Source: Polaribacter atrinae
GTDB taxonomy: Bacteria; Bacteroidota; Bacteroidia; Flavobacteriales; Flavobacteriaceae
Direction of reading: 5' to 3'
Length of the DNA: 64,000 nt
Assembly: GCF_038023995.1 (NCBI RefSeq)
Contig: NZ_CP150660.1
Coordinates: 3,780,501-3,844,500, forward strand
Part shown: piece by piece, positions 1 to 11,060 of the stretch
Layout of the letters: each line of letters opens with the position of its first letter
Numbering within the stretch: the stretch's first letter is position 1
Notes under the pieces: generated by a model
Databases searched by the model: none
What the model was told of the DNA's origin: nothing
Seen by the model: only the letters and a program-made list of their open reading frames with translations
Translations under genes and position numbers: made by a program

Positions 1-668
1 TTTACACTCACAGATGATCTATGCTTATAAAAGGACTTGTTAATTTTATCAAAGTCTTTTTTATTATTATATTTTAAATGCTCAATTGGGTACTTTTCTA
101 TTCTAGAAAAAATAGGATAGGTAAGTGCTACTTTTAAAACATGATTAAAACCGGTTGTTTCACTTGGGTGATGTTTGGCGTATTCTTCATAAGTTTTATC
201 TTTTAAAGCAAGTAGAGAATCTGTTTTTTTAATAAACGCATCAGGTTTTAATTGATTTAATTTATGAAACATCTTATTATCTTTCTCTTCTTGTAAAAAA
301 CAATCTATTAAAATGTTATTTCTTTCTGCTCCTTTACCAGCATAAACGATAGACTCATCAAAATCCCACGTATTTAAACGTAACATTAAACTGTCTTGAG
401 GTTCTAAGTAAATAAATTGATTTTCATTGCCATGTGCAAAATAATATAAACCTTCATTAGCGTTTTCTAATTTTCCTAAAAATCTATTGTCGTTTCCAAG
501 ATACAAGGTATCTATCACTTTTTCCATAGAAAATAGCACAACATATTTAGATTTTGGGTTTATAATTTTACCACCAAAATAAGTAGCTGTGTTTTTAGAA
601 TTAGAATCACAGCCTACAAAAGCGGTAATTATAATTAATAAAATTATATGAAGTAGTTTTTTAATCAT
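1..668 (-). CDS. Lipoprotein, thioredoxin-family N-terminal-like (partial)
   Basis: The frame is open from a start codon at 668 down to the left edge of the window, so the C-terminus is missing. The N-terminus is a lipoprotein signal: MIKKLL, a hydrophobic stretch, then AFVGC as lipobox. After it comes a beta-rich segment (TATYFGGKIINPKSKYVV, later YLEPQDSLMLRLNTWDFD) of the kind found N-terminal to TlpA-like thioredoxin domains in Bacteroidota (DUF4369-like). The thioredoxin domain itself would lie outside the window, so that identity is inference. It is divergent from the ABC-F gene at 858, with about 190 bp between them. Confidence 0.6.
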   Translation of the reverse strand, partial: MIKKLLHIILLIIITAFVGCDSNSKNTATYFGGKIINPKSKYVVLFSMEKVIDTLYLGNDNRFLGKLENANEGLYYFAHGNENQFIYLEPQDSLMLRLNTWDFDESIVYAGKGAERNNILIDCFLQEEKDNKMFHKLNQLKPDAFIKKTDSLLALKDKTYEEYAKHHPSETTGFNHVLKVALTYPIFSRIEKYPIEHLKYNNKKDFDKINKSFYKHRSSVSV

Positions 669-826
669 ATACAATAGGGATCTATTCTTTATAACAAAGT
701 TAGGTATTCATGTGAGCTATTGTTGTTAATTCATTGTTAAAATAGTTCTTAAATTGGTCATAAAAATGAAATTATAATTTATTAAAAACCGTTTGAAATC
801 AAGGGGGAAAAGATAAATCAAATTTG

Positions 827-834
827 TACTTTTG
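827..834 (+). promoter_or_regulatory. Bacteroidota -7 box (TACTTTTG)
   Basis: TACTTTTG fits the TAnnTTTG -7 consensus and lies 23 nt upstream of the ABC-F start codon at 858. No well-spaced -33 TTG element is obvious. Confidence 0.45.
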
Positions 835-854
835 CACAAAATTAAAAATAATAG

Positions 855-2477
<1,623 letters not shown>

Positions 2478-2500
2478 GATTTAATAAGATATTTATAATA

Positions 2501-2534
2501 AAAAAAAAGGAAGCTAAATAGCTTCCTTTTTTTT
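2501..2534. terminator. Bidirectional intrinsic terminator
   Basis: Stem GGAAGCT/AGCTTCC with an AAAT loop, an A-run on the left and a T-run on the right. It lies between the convergent ABC-F and oxyR genes. Confidence 0.85.
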
Positions 2535-2560
2535 GTGATTTTATCTCGTTTTATTACTAT

Positions 2561-3502
2561 TTATTTCTTCTGTAAAGGGCTAATAATTTTTACGTCAGAA
2601 AAAGAAATAGCACCTCTAACAACACCGTCAATCGTTTTCTTTAGAGCTTCTATTAATTGCATTTTTAATTGCGATTTATGATAAATTAAACTCACTTCTC
2701 TTGCCGGAGGAGGTGTTGTAAATTCTCTTAAATGGCTTTTATCCACATCATTTAAATCTAAAGTGTGTAGATAAGGTAGCAATGTCATTCCTAATCCTTC
2801 TTTAGAGAGTTTTATTAAGGTATCAAAACTTCCGCTTTCTAATTGAAATCCTTTTTTATTATCTACTTTTCGAGTACTACATAAATTAATAATACTGTCT
2901 TTAAAGCAATGACCGTCTTCTAATAGTAAAATATCTTCCATTTCTAACTCTTCGGCAGTAATGGTTTTATTTTTAGACAGTCTGTGGTTTGGAGGTATTA
3001 AACCAACAAAAGGCTCGTAATATAAAGGTCTTTCTTTAATTGCTTCATTTTCTAACGGAGTTGCTGCAAGACCTGCGTCTATGTGTCCATCAGTTAATTT
3101 TCTTATAATTTCTTCTGTAGTTAACTCTTCTATAATCAACTTTACCTTTGGGTATTTTTTAGTAAAGTTTTGCAGAAACATAGGTAATAGGGTAGGCATA
3201 ATTGTAGGAATAACTCCCAATTTAAACTCTCCACCGATATATCCTTTTTGTTGATGAACTATATCTAAAATTCTGTTACTCTCATCAACAATTACTTTTG
3301 CTTGTTCTACTATTTTTTTACCTACTTCAGTTAATTCAATTGGTTTTTTAGAGCGATTAAATATCTTAACACCTAATTCGTCTTCTAGTTTTTGAATTTG
3401 CATACTTAGAGTAGGTTGAGTCACAAAACTATGCTCTGCGGCCACCGTAAAGTTTTGGTATTCTGCAACAGACAAAACGTATTTTAATTGGGTAATTGTC
3501 AT
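2561..3502 (-). CDS. oxyR: Hydrogen peroxide sensor OxyR (LysR family)
   Basis: A 313-aa LysR regulator. The N-terminal winged HTH runs through FTVAAEHSFVTQPTLSMQIQ, and a periplasmic-binding-protein-like effector domain follows. The peroxide-sensing cysteine pair is visible in EDGHCFKDSIINLC: two cysteines nine residues apart in the same GHC context as Cys199 and Cys208 of E. coli OxyR, which form the regulatory disulfide. It is divergent from dps (3608), a classical OxyR target, and the 105-bp intergenic region probably holds its binding site. OxyR is clearly favoured over a generic LysR call because of the cysteine context and the neighbour. Confidence 0.9.
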   Translation of the reverse strand: MTITQLKYVLSVAEYQNFTVAAEHSFVTQPTLSMQIQKLEDELGVKIFNRSKKPIELTEVGKKIVEQAKVIVDESNRILDIVHQQKGYIGGEFKLGVIPTIMPTLLPMFLQNFTKKYPKVKLIIEELTTEEIIRKLTDGHIDAGLAATPLENEAIKERPLYYEPFVGLIPPNHRLSKNKTITAEELEMEDILLLEDGHCFKDSIINLCSTRKVDNKKGFQLESGSFDTLIKLSKEGLGMTLLPYLHTLDLNDVDKSHLREFTTPPPAREVSLIYHKSQLKMQLIEALKKTIDGVVRGAISFSDVKIISPLQKK

Positions 3503-3575
3503 TGTGTATAAAATTTTTTGATAAAGATATTAAAACTATCAATTATAATTATGCATTAAGCTATTAAATTTCTCA

Positions 3576-3583
3576 TAAATTTG
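3576..3583 (+). promoter_or_regulatory. Bacteroidota -7 box of dps (TAAATTTG)
   Basis: An exact TAnnTTTG match 24 nt upstream of the dps start codon, within the oxyR-dps divergent region. Confidence 0.5.
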
Positions 3584-3607
3584 AAGTATCAATAAAAAAA
3601 ATATAAA

Positions 3608-4081
3608 ATGAACAAAACAATATTAGGTTTAGACAAAAAAGAATCAGCAAATTTAGTAGATGAATTAAATGGTTTGTTAGCAAACTTTCAAATTTATTAT
3701 CAGAATTTAAGAGGTTTACACTGGAATATAAAAGGAAAAAATTTCTTTGAGTTACATGTAAAGTTCGAAGAATTTTATACAGATTCTCAAGTAAAAATAG
3801 ATGAAATTGCAGAACGTATTTTAACCTTACAAGGTAAGCCGTTGCATACTTTTACAGATTATATAAATTTAGCAACAGTGCCTGTAGGAAAAAATATTTC
3901 TAATGATGTAGAAGGTGTAGAATTGGTTGTAAACTCACTTTCTGAATTATTAAAAAATGAAAGAGCTATACTAGAATCTTCAGATGAAGCGAATGATGAA
4001 GGTACAAACTCAATGATGAGCGATTTCATTGCAGAGCAAGAAAAAACAATCTGGATGTTAAATTCTTGGTTGGGTAAATAA
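3608..4081 (+). CDS. dps: Dps ferritin-like DNA-binding protein
   Basis: A 157-aa four-helix-bundle protein of normal Dps length. Dps dodecamers oxidise Fe(II) with H2O2, store the iron and protect DNA. Ferroxidase ligands are recognisable in LRGLHWNIKGKNFFELHVKF followed by DSQVKIDEIAERI (His, His, Asp and Glu shared between subunits), and the C-terminal helix ends EKTIWMLNSWLGK. It is transcribed divergently from oxyR, so peroxide induction through OxyR is likely. There is no signal peptide. Confidence 0.93.
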   Translation: MNKTILGLDKKESANLVDELNGLLANFQIYYQNLRGLHWNIKGKNFFELHVKFEEFYTDSQVKIDEIAERILTLQGKPLHTFTDYINLATVPVGKNISNDVEGVELVVNSLSELLKNERAILESSDEANDEGTNSMMSDFIAEQEKTIWMLNSWLGK

Positions 4082-4223
4082 ATTTAAAAAAGGCTTTCTA
4101 ATAAGTATATATACAAGTAAAACTGAATTTGTTTCAGAATTTAATTAGCAGGGTAATTGATTGCTATTAAAGTCTTAAATAAGTTCATTTAGATAAGTAT
4201 TTTACTCAAAAGAGGGCCTTTTT

Positions 4224-4868
4224 TTAGTTTAATATATAAGAAATACCAAGTTCTAGGCCTAAAAAAGTATATCCACTATTTGGAGACTTAAAATCTAGGT
4301 TAGAGATGTGTCCTATATTACTTCCAATATATAAAGCTGTTTTTTGAGTTGTTTTATAAGACAGTCCTAAAGATGCATTTTCTAAAAAAGTAAAACCTTT
4401 AGCTAAACGCTCTGTTCTAGTGTCTATAGTTGCAATTCCTAAACCTGCTGTAAATTGAAAATCTAAGTTTTTAATAACTTCTCTTTTTAATACAAAACCT
4501 AATTCAAAAGCATATAAGTGCATTGTTTTTGGAGTTGTAAATTCAATTATTTTATCCTCAAAATTTTCTTCTGTTGGTAATATAAAATAAGAATTTAATA
4601 ACTGATGTTTTATAACCTGTACTTGAGGTTGAACAATCAATTCAATATCAAAAGACTTCCATTCTCCTAAGTTATAAAATACCTGTAATTTTAATGTGTT
4701 TGAGCTGTATTTGTAATCTTTATCTTCAAATATAAAGTTTTTAACATTTGCTTTATTGTATAAAACCCCAACTTTTTTAATGTTTAGAATTCCTTTTTTA
4801 TTCTCTTGTGCTTTTAAAGAATAGATAAGTATGAAAAATAAAAAAAACAGGTATTTTTTTTTCTGCAT
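4224..4868 (-). CDS. Acyloxyacyl hydrolase, PagL-like lipid A deacylase
   Basis: A 214-aa protein with a signal peptide (MQKKKYLFFLFFILIYSLKA) and alternating beta strands of a small outer-membrane barrel. Near the C-terminus the sequence GHISNLDFKSPNSGY matches the PagL signature (H-x-S-N followed by P-N-x-G) that carries the catalytic His-Ser pair. The family removes the 3-O acyl chain of lipid A in the outer membrane. The start is the ATG directly before the signal peptide. It is transcribed in the same direction as the dehydrogenase gene upstream of it, with a 33-nt gap. Confidence 0.75.
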   Translation of the reverse strand: MQKKKYLFFLFFILIYSLKAQENKKGILNIKKVGVLYNKANVKNFIFEDKDYKYSSNTLKLQVFYNLGEWKSFDIELIVQPQVQVIKHQLLNSYFILPTEENFEDKIIEFTTPKTMHLYAFELGFVLKREVIKNLDFQFTAGLGIATIDTRTERLAKGFTFLENASLGLSYKTTQKTALYIGSNIGHISNLDFKSPNSGYTFLGLELGISYILN

Positions 4869-4901
4869 TTAATTAATAGTTACTATTCTCGTAAAGAGAG
4901 G

Positions 4902-5789
4902 TTATATAAACATTTTAGCTACTTTCTCAGCCTTTCTACTTTCTGAATAATCATAAAAACCTTCACCAGATTTTACACCTAATTTACCAGCCATTACCAT
5001 GTTTACTAATAACGGACAAGGAGCGTATTTTGGGTTTTTAAAACCGTCATACAATACATTCATAATAGACAAGCAAACATCAAGACCAATAAAATCTGCC
5101 AATTGTAGTGGACCCATTGGGTGTGCCATACCAAGTTTCATTACTGTATCAATTTCTTCTACACCTGCAACATTGTTGTACAAAGTTTCAATAGATTCAT
5201 TAATCATTGGCATTAAAATTCTGTTTGCCACAAAACCAGGGTAGTCATTTACTTCCACCGGAATTTTACCAATCTTTTTTGAAAGTGCTACAATGGTTTC
5301 CATTACTTCGTTAGACGTGTTGTAGCCTCTAATAATTTCTACCAATTTCATAATCGGCACAGGATTCATAAAATGCATTCCAATAACTTTATCGGCTCTA
5401 TTGGTTGCTGCTGCAATTTGAGTTATAGAAATAGAAGAAGTGTTGGTTGCTAAAATGGTGTTTTCATTACAAACATCATCTAATTCTTTAAAAATTTTAG
5501 CTTTCAAAACGGCATTTTCAGTAGCAGCTTCCACAACTAAATTCGCATTTTTAACACCTTCTTTAATAGATGTAAAGGTGGTAATATTTTGTAAAGTCTG
5601 AGTTTTATCTGTTTCAGAAATTTTTTCTTTAGACACCATTCTATCTAAATTTCTAGCAATGGTATTCATTCCTTTTTCTAAAGAAGCATCAGAAATGTCT
5701 ATTAAACTTACTTTGTAATTAAACTGAGCAAAGGTATGAGCAATTCCATTTCCCATGGTTCCAGCTCCAATAATAGCTATGTTTTTCAT
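4902..5789 (-). CDS. hbd: 3-hydroxybutyryl-CoA dehydrogenase
   Basis: A 295-aa short 3-hydroxyacyl-CoA dehydrogenase, cytosolic. The N-terminal Rossmann motif is GAGTMGNGIAHTFAQ, followed by NTSSISITQIA and the catalytic-histidine segment GMHFMNPVPIMKLVEII. The C-terminal helical dimerisation domain contains DYPGFVANRILMPMINE and the GPLQLADFIGLD motif. It oxidises (S)-3-hydroxybutyryl-CoA to acetoacetyl-CoA with NAD(P). Length and motifs are those of stand-alone Hbd/PaaH enzymes rather than the multifunctional FadB. Confidence 0.9.
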   Translation of the reverse strand: MKNIAIIGAGTMGNGIAHTFAQFNYKVSLIDISDASLEKGMNTIARNLDRMVSKEKISETDKTQTLQNITTFTSIKEGVKNANLVVEAATENAVLKAKIFKELDDVCNENTILATNTSSISITQIAAATNRADKVIGMHFMNPVPIMKLVEIIRGYNTSNEVMETIVALSKKIGKIPVEVNDYPGFVANRILMPMINESIETLYNNVAGVEEIDTVMKLGMAHPMGPLQLADFIGLDVCLSIMNVLYDGFKNPKYAPCPLLVNMVMAGKLGVKSGEGFYDYSESRKAEKVAKMFI

Positions 5790-5807
5790 GTGTATTCTAT
5801 ATTATTT

Positions 5808-5885
5808 GGGCGTTTTAACGGGCTTTCGCTACTCGCTTTTTTCGTGCCTCAAAAGAGCTCAAACAGACCGCTCTATCCCTAACGC
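5808..5885. repeat. Flavobacterial dispersed intergenic palindromic element
   Basis: The element starts GGGCGTT and ends AACGC, with internal GGGCTTTCGCTACTCGC and CCGCTCTATCCC. I recognise this as a member of a family of short dispersed palindromic elements common between genes in Flavobacteriaceae. Only one copy is visible here, so the call rests on memory of the family rather than on repetition in the window. Confidence 0.5.
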
Positions 5886-6064
5886 AATTATTTGTAAACC
5901 TTACTATTTATATAAAAACTATTTGCTCTTTTAAAAGTAAATATCGGTTATTTCTTAATCAATAACCTAGCCCTTAAAGTAACAAGGTATGCTTATGATA
6001 CAAATATTTTTATTTTAAGCCACACGGAGGTAGTAGAATAAAATACTTGGCTATCTCCCTGTTA

Positions 6065-7024
6065 TTAAAAACAATCAATAATCATTTGGGCAACTTTTAG
6101 CGCTTCCGTTCCTTGTCTTAGACTAACTACAGGAGATGTGTTGCTTTTAATAGCATCAGCAAAAGACTCTAATTCATCTAAAATTGCGTTGTTGTTTTCT
6201 ACTTCTGGGTTTTCGAAATAAATTTGTTTTTTAACACCTTCTGCATTTTGTAAAATCATTGCAAATTCATCAGGGTTTGCAGGTACATCTTTCATTCTAA
6301 CAACTTCAGATTCCTTACTTAAAAAATTAACAGAAATATAGGCATCCTTTTGAAAAAAGCGAGATTTACGCATGTTTTTCATAGAAATTCTACTCGCAGT
6401 TAAATTAGCGACACAACCATTTTCAAATTCAATTCTTGCATTTGCAATATCCGGAGTTTCAGAAATAACAGCAACACCACTTGCGTGTACGCTTTTAACA
6501 TGAGATTTTACAACAGATAGAATAATATCAATATCATGAATCATTAAATCTAACACTACAGGCACATCTGTACCTCTTGGGTTAAATTCTGCCAATCTAT
6601 GACATTCAATAAACATTGGATTTTCAATTTGGTCTTTTACAGCGGTAAATGCAGGGTTAAAACGCTCTACATGACCAACCTGTCCTAAAACATGAAATTG
6701 ACTTGCTAAAGTTTTTAAAGCTTCTGCTTCTACAACAGTTTTGGTAATTGGTTTTTCAATAAAAATATGACGACCTTTTTCTATTGCAGATTTTGCACAA
6801 TCAAAATGAGATAAAGTAGGTGTTACAATATCTACAACTTCAACAGCATCTATTAGAGATTCAACAGAATCAAAAGCGGTATAGCCAAATTCTTCTGCAA
6901 CATTTTTTGCATTTTCTTTAGAAGGGTCGTAAAAACCAACTAAGTTGTATTTATCTGATTGTTGTAATAATCGTAAATGAATTTTTCCTAAGTGACCAGC
7001 ACCTAATACTCCTACTTTAAGCAT
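6065..7024 (-). CDS. Gfo/Idh/MocA family oxidoreductase
   Basis: A 319-aa NAD(P)-dependent dehydrogenase. The N-terminal Rossmann fold starts LKVGVLGAGHLGKIHL, and the family motif EKPITKT carries the conserved lysine that faces the nicotinamide and substrate. The C-terminal part is the alpha/beta substrate domain. Members act on sugars, sugar nucleotides, inositols or related compounds. The substrate cannot be read from the sequence or from the neighbours, which are functionally unrelated. No signal peptide is seen. Confidence 0.85.
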   Translation of the reverse strand: MLKVGVLGAGHLGKIHLRLLQQSDKYNLVGFYDPSKENAKNVAEEFGYTAFDSVESLIDAVEVVDIVTPTLSHFDCAKSAIEKGRHIFIEKPITKTVVEAEALKTLASQFHVLGQVGHVERFNPAFTAVKDQIENPMFIECHRLAEFNPRGTDVPVVLDLMIHDIDIILSVVKSHVKSVHASGVAVISETPDIANARIEFENGCVANLTASRISMKNMRKSRFFQKDAYISVNFLSKESEVVRMKDVPANPDEFAMILQNAEGVKKQIYFENPEVENNNAILDELESFADAIKSNTSPVVSLRQGTEALKVAQMIIDCF

Positions 7025-7233
7025 ATATAATATTTTTGGCCTTTTAGAACAAAGTAAAACAACTCTTTTAGTATTGTAGTTATTTTAAGATTACTTGCTT
7101 TACAGCAAGTAAGTTCATTATAAAGACATTAGTTTAGTTTATCTGATTAAAAATCAGCCAAAAACAAAGATACAATTTTATGCTTATTTATATGGATTAA
7201 TTACTATTTTTAGACTCCAGAAATTTATAAAAA

Positions 7234-7875
7234 TTGAAAGATACTTCTAAACACCAAGGTCTTAGAAACCAGTTAGCTAAAGTGCTAAAAGCAAAAGGTA
7301 TTATTGATAAAAATGTATTGAGTGCAGTGCGTAAAATACCACGTCACCTATTTATTGATAGTAGTTTTGAGTCTCATGCGTACCAAGACAAAGCTTTTCC
7401 TATTGCGGCAGAACAAACTATTTCGATGCCATATACAGTGGCTTTTCAATCGCAAACATTAGAAGTAGAACCTGGTGAAAAAGTATTAGAAATTGGTACA
7501 GGATCTGGGTATCAAACCGCCGTTTTATTAGAGTTAAAGGCAGAAGTGTATTCTATAGAGAGACAACGAGAGTTGTTTAAGAAAACCTCTCTTTTTTTAC
7601 CGAAATTAGGTTACAACCCAAAACGATTTATTTTTGGTGATGGATATATTGGTTTAAAAGAAGAAGCACCTTTTGATAAAATTATCGTGACTGCAGGTGC
7701 TCCTTTTGTACCAAAACCTTTATTATCTCAATTAAAAGTAGGAGGTAGGTTGTTAATTCCGGTTGGAGACAAAACACAAATAATGACGTTGTTTATTAGG
7801 AAATCTGCTACAGCCTTTGAAAAACACGAATTAGGAGATTTTGCTTTTGTACCGATGTTAGAAGAGAAGAATTAA
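7234..7875 (+). CDS. pcm: Protein-L-isoaspartate O-methyltransferase
   Basis: A 213-aa SAM-dependent methyltransferase that repairs isoaspartyl residues in damaged proteins. Visible are the SAM motif VLEIGTGSGYQTAVL and the family signatures ISMPYTVAFQ and IVTAGAPFVPKPLL. The only start that keeps the full N-terminus is TTG at 7234; an in-frame TAA lies just upstream, so a non-ATG start is likely. Its 3' end overlaps the convergent gene at 7872 by four nucleotides. Confidence 0.9.
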   Translation: MKDTSKHQGLRNQLAKVLKAKGIIDKNVLSAVRKIPRHLFIDSSFESHAYQDKAFPIAAEQTISMPYTVAFQSQTLEVEPGEKVLEIGTGSGYQTAVLLELKAEVYSIERQRELFKKTSLFLPKLGYNPKRFIFGDGYIGLKEEAPFDKIIVTAGAPFVPKPLLSQLKVGGRLLIPVGDKTQIMTLFIRKSATAFEKHELGDFAFVPMLEEKN

Positions 7876-9110
7876 CTCAACTTTTGAACTTTACCTACTG
7901 ATCCATTTACGTCTGGGATGAGCTCATAGATAAAGTTTGGTTGCAAATCTTTTACTTCTCTATGCGAAACAAAGAGTATTGTGGTATCGCTTTCTTTTAC
8001 AATTTTATTAATTAAAGCTACAACAATAGCAGTTCCTTTATTGTCTAAATTGATGAGTGGTTCATCTAAAATTAATAGAGGTGGATGTTTAATCATAGCT
8101 CTTGCTATTAAAACCAATCTTTGTTCTGCTGCCGTTAAGTTGTTAAATGGAGTGTTTTTTTTATTTTCTAAGTTTAATAACTCAAGCCAATCATTAGCTA
8201 CTTTAATTTGTAATGTAGATGGAGTTTCGTATAGTCCAACACTATCAAAAAAACCAGAAAGTACCATTTGTGCAACCGTAATTCTTCTTTTAAATAATTC
8301 TAAAATAGCAGGACTAAAATAACCGATTTTCTCTTTTATTTCCCAAACACTTTCTCCGGTACCTTTTTTCTTACCAAACAAATAGACTTCTTGCCTAAAA
8401 GCTTTTACATTGTTTCCATAAATCATGGATAAGATGGTGGTTTTCCCAGATCCATTAGGTCCTATTAGGTGCCAAAATTCATTTTTATTGATCGTCCAAT
8501 TAATGTTTTTTAAAATACTTCTTTCATCATATTCAACATTTACATTTTGTAATGCTATAAGTTGGTCTGGTATATTTTTGTAGAATGTAATCGGTTTAGG
8601 AACTTCTCCTTTAAAGCTAAAAATAATTTCTTTAAAGTTGTATTTCTCTATAGGAATAAACTCAATAATCTCATCATCTTTAAGTTCTAAAACGTGTGTT
8701 ATTATGGGTAAGATTTCTTCTTTTCTATTAAAAATCTGAATTAAAGTAATCTCCGACGATAATGTAATAAGGTGTTCTTTTAAATTAGAAACAGAAGCAA
8801 TATCTAAACTTTCAAACGGACTGTCTAAAATTAAAAATGCGGGTTTTTGTTCAAGTAAATAGTTGAGTAATGCTTTTTTCTGCTCACCACTAGACAAGGT
8901 TCTAATGCTTCTATTTTCTTTACTTGTTAAGGTGTTGGTGTTGTGTTTTGCTTCTTCGTCTATGAATTTGTCTAAAATAGAATTTGAAAATAAAAGTCCT
9001 TTTTTGTTTTTTAAATTAGGAAAACGGTGTTGTCCTTTTAAAATATTTTCTACCAAAGAACTTTTAGAAGAAAGACTTTTATTTTCAATTGTAAAATGGA
9101 TGTTCTCCAT
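7872..9110 (-). CDS. Duplicated ABC ATPase, ModF-like
   Basis: A 412-aa cytosolic protein with two fused ABC cassettes and no membrane segment. The N-terminal half has an LSSGEQ signature and LILDSPFESLD Walker B, but no recognisable P-loop. The C-terminal half is complete, with Walker A GPNGSGKTT and Walker B LLILDEPLINLD; its signature LTAAEQ is degenerate. The arrangement resembles ModF/PhrA-type ATPases, whose role is poorly defined. No permease gene is adjacent, so a transport role cannot be supported. Confidence 0.75.
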   Translation of the reverse strand: MENIHFTIENKSLSSKSSLVENILKGQHRFPNLKNKKGLLFSNSILDKFIDEEAKHNTNTLTSKENRSIRTLSSGEQKKALLNYLLEQKPAFLILDSPFESLDIASVSNLKEHLITLSSEITLIQIFNRKEEILPIITHVLELKDDEIIEFIPIEKYNFKEIIFSFKGEVPKPITFYKNIPDQLIALQNVNVEYDERSILKNINWTINKNEFWHLIGPNGSGKTTILSMIYGNNVKAFRQEVYLFGKKKGTGESVWEIKEKIGYFSPAILELFKRRITVAQMVLSGFFDSVGLYETPSTLQIKVANDWLELLNLENKKNTPFNNLTAAEQRLVLIARAMIKHPPLLILDEPLINLDNKGTAIVVALINKIVKESDTTILFVSHREVKDLQPNFIYELIPDVNGSVGKVQKLS

Positions 9111-9188
9111 AGTGATTCATTAATTTTTTTAATAAAGTAACATCAATATAACTAAGTACTTTTAGTTTATTCTATATTTGATTAAAAA

Positions 9189-9617
9189 CTATTCAACTGC
9201 ACGATACCAGTTTTGTGTACGGAATAAAAAGGCAATATAACCTCTTACGTTCAGCTTGTTAGCGTTGTCTTCATCTAACCAAATTTTACAGTCATATTCT
9301 TTTCCTTTTTGAGGGTCTAAAATTGTACCTCCTTTATATTCATCACCTTTCTTTTTCATGCCTTCAATAATTGTCATACCTAAGATAAGTTTATCTTTCT
9401 TATCTCCCTCACATTTATCACAAACAGCATCTTGACGGTCTTTGTTAAATACCTTAACAACTTTACCGTAAATTTTACCATTTTCTTCATAAAGGTTTAC
9501 TATAGATTTCGTTTCACCAGTCTCATCATCTACCGTTTTCCAATTCCCTAAAATAGATTGTGCATTTACTGTTACTGCAAGCATTAATAGTACGAATGTA
9601 AAAAGTAATTTTTTCAT
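9189..9617 (-). CDS. DUF2147 domain secreted protein
   Basis: A 142-aa protein with a clear signal peptide ending VTVNAQ. The mature part matches DUF2147: SILGNWKTVDDETGE, GKIYGKVVKVF, a CDKC motif, and the closing IAFLFRTQNWYR. The family is a small lipocalin-like beta structure in the cell envelope, of unknown function. It lies upstream of the kdsC-like gene but is separated from it on the minus strand by 83 nt. Confidence 0.85.
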   Translation of the reverse strand: MKKLLFTFVLLMLAVTVNAQSILGNWKTVDDETGETKSIVNLYEENGKIYGKVVKVFNKDRQDAVCDKCEGDKKDKLILGMTIIEGMKKKGDEYKGGTILDPQKGKEYDCKIWLDEDNANKLNVRGYIAFLFRTQNWYRAVE

Positions 9618-9700
9618 GTTTTTAATTTTTTAAAGACTTGGATAAGCTTTGTCTTGATTATTTGTATTGGTTTATTAATTAATAGAAAACAATTTAATGA

Positions 9701-10228
9701 TTAATCATATTTTGCACTAAAATTATTTTCCCATTTCCCTTGAACACGTAAAATTTGTTCAATTACATCTCTAACGCATCCTTCTCCTCCTTTTTTATAG
9801 GAAATATATTTAGAAACCCCTTGAATTTCGGGAGCGGCATCATTTGGGCAACAAGGCATTCCTACCAATTCCATAACAGGATAGTCTGGAATGTCGTCTC
9901 CCATGTACAATACGTTTTCTGGTTTTAAATTGTACTTTTCTACCAATTCATTGTATTGCTTAATTTTATCGTGAGCACCTAAATATATATCTTTAATTCC
10001 TAAATTAGCCAAACGCGTTCTTACTCCTTCGTTTTTTCCACCAGAAATAATACAAACATTTAAGCCTTTATCTACGGCAGTTTTTAGAGCGTAACCATCT
10101 TTAATATTCATGTGTCTTATTAATTCTCCGTCAGGCATAATGGTAACCATTCCGTTGGTTAGCACACCGTCTACATCAAAAATTAAAGTATTTATTTGTG
10201 GTAATAATTGTTTGTAACTAATTTCCAT
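9701..10228 (-). CDS. kdsC: KDO 8-phosphate phosphatase (HAD family)
   Basis: A 175-aa HAD-superfamily phosphatase of KdsC type. Motif I is LIFDVDGVLTNG, motif II CIISGGKNEG, and the C-terminal metal-binding motif YMGDDIPDYPVM. The family dephosphorylates KDO 8-phosphate for lipopolysaccharide core synthesis; it lacks a cap domain, as expected from the short length. It is probably co-transcribed with the upstream DUF2520 gene on the minus strand, 61 nt away. Confidence 0.85.
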   Translation of the reverse strand: MEISYKQLLPQINTLIFDVDGVLTNGMVTIMPDGELIRHMNIKDGYALKTAVDKGLNVCIISGGKNEGVRTRLANLGIKDIYLGAHDKIKQYNELVEKYNLKPENVLYMGDDIPDYPVMELVGMPCCPNDAAPEIQGVSKYISYKKGGEGCVRDVIEQILRVQGKWENNFSAKYD

Positions 10229-10289
10229 ATTTATTTTTTGTAAAACTTCTCTCTTGTTTTAGAAGTGGTTTTATTTGTTTAAAGTAAAT

Positions 10290-10988
10290 TTAATCAACTG
10301 AATTTTGAATTGATTTTGTTAAAAGTTGATAGATCTCCTGTTGATTTTCATCCAACAAATCTAAATGATTTTTAATTGTTTTTTTATCTTTTCTAACAGC
10401 AGGTCCTGTTTGTGCTTTTTTTGGTGATAAAAATTCAATTTTAGAAGCCGTTTCTTTAATTAAAGGGAACAAAACTTCAAAAGGCACTTTATGCTCTGTG
10501 CAAATATCATTCCCAATTTTGTAAAGGTGGTTGGTAAAGTTGTTTACAAAAACAGCGGCAACATGCAATGCTTTTCTTTGTTCAGAGTCTACTTCGTAAA
10601 TCTTTTCGCCTATAGATTTAGCAACTTTATCAAGTAATTGTTGGTCATTTTTATTGGTGGCTTCTAGGCAAAAAGGAACTTCACAAAAATTAACTTCTTT
10701 TCCTTTAGAAAAAGTTTGCAACATGTAAAAAACACCTTTGTTGTTTTCGTTTTTTAGCTCACTTATAGAGCATCCACCGGAGGTGTGTACCACAAGTTTG
10801 TTATTTATTTTTGATGAAACTTCTGCAATTGCATCATCAGAAACAGCAATAATTGTAAGATCTGCGCTTGGTATGTTTTTTAAGTTTCTAGAGCTAATTT
10901 GTGTAACTACAATTGTATCAGCCTTTAAAAAAGCAGTGTGCAAATGTGTAGCAACATTTCCGTTTCCGACAAGTAATACAGATATCAT
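10290..10988 (-). CDS. Rossmann-like DUF2520 domain protein
   Basis: A 232-aa cytosolic protein. The N-terminus is a Rossmann-type domain (ISVLLVGNGNVATHLHTAF) and the C-terminal helical part contains HVAAVFVNNFTNHLYKIG and the GPAVRKDKKTI segment of DUF2520 proteins. The architecture resembles ketopantoate-reductase or prephenate-dehydrogenase-type enzymes, but no substrate can be assigned. It sits just upstream of kdsC in the same direction and is divergent from the PLP enzyme at 11061. Confidence 0.8.
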   Translation of the reverse strand: MISVLLVGNGNVATHLHTAFLKADTIVVTQISSRNLKNIPSADLTIIAVSDDAIAEVSSKINNKLVVHTSGGCSISELKNENNKGVFYMLQTFSKGKEVNFCEVPFCLEATNKNDQQLLDKVAKSIGEKIYEVDSEQRKALHVAAVFVNNFTNHLYKIGNDICTEHKVPFEVLFPLIKETASKIEFLSPKKAQTGPAVRKDKKTIKNHLDLLDENQQEIYQLLTKSIQNSVD

Positions 10989-11060
10989 AAAACGAAGATA
11001 TTGATTTTTTTAGTGCATTGCACAAGGAATTACTAAATTAGCAATCATAAAAATAGAGAA

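Noticed and set aside
10989..11060. SAM riboswitch upstream of the trans-sulfuration gene
   Set aside because: Only 72 bp separate the divergent genes, and no riboswitch-like helices were seen.
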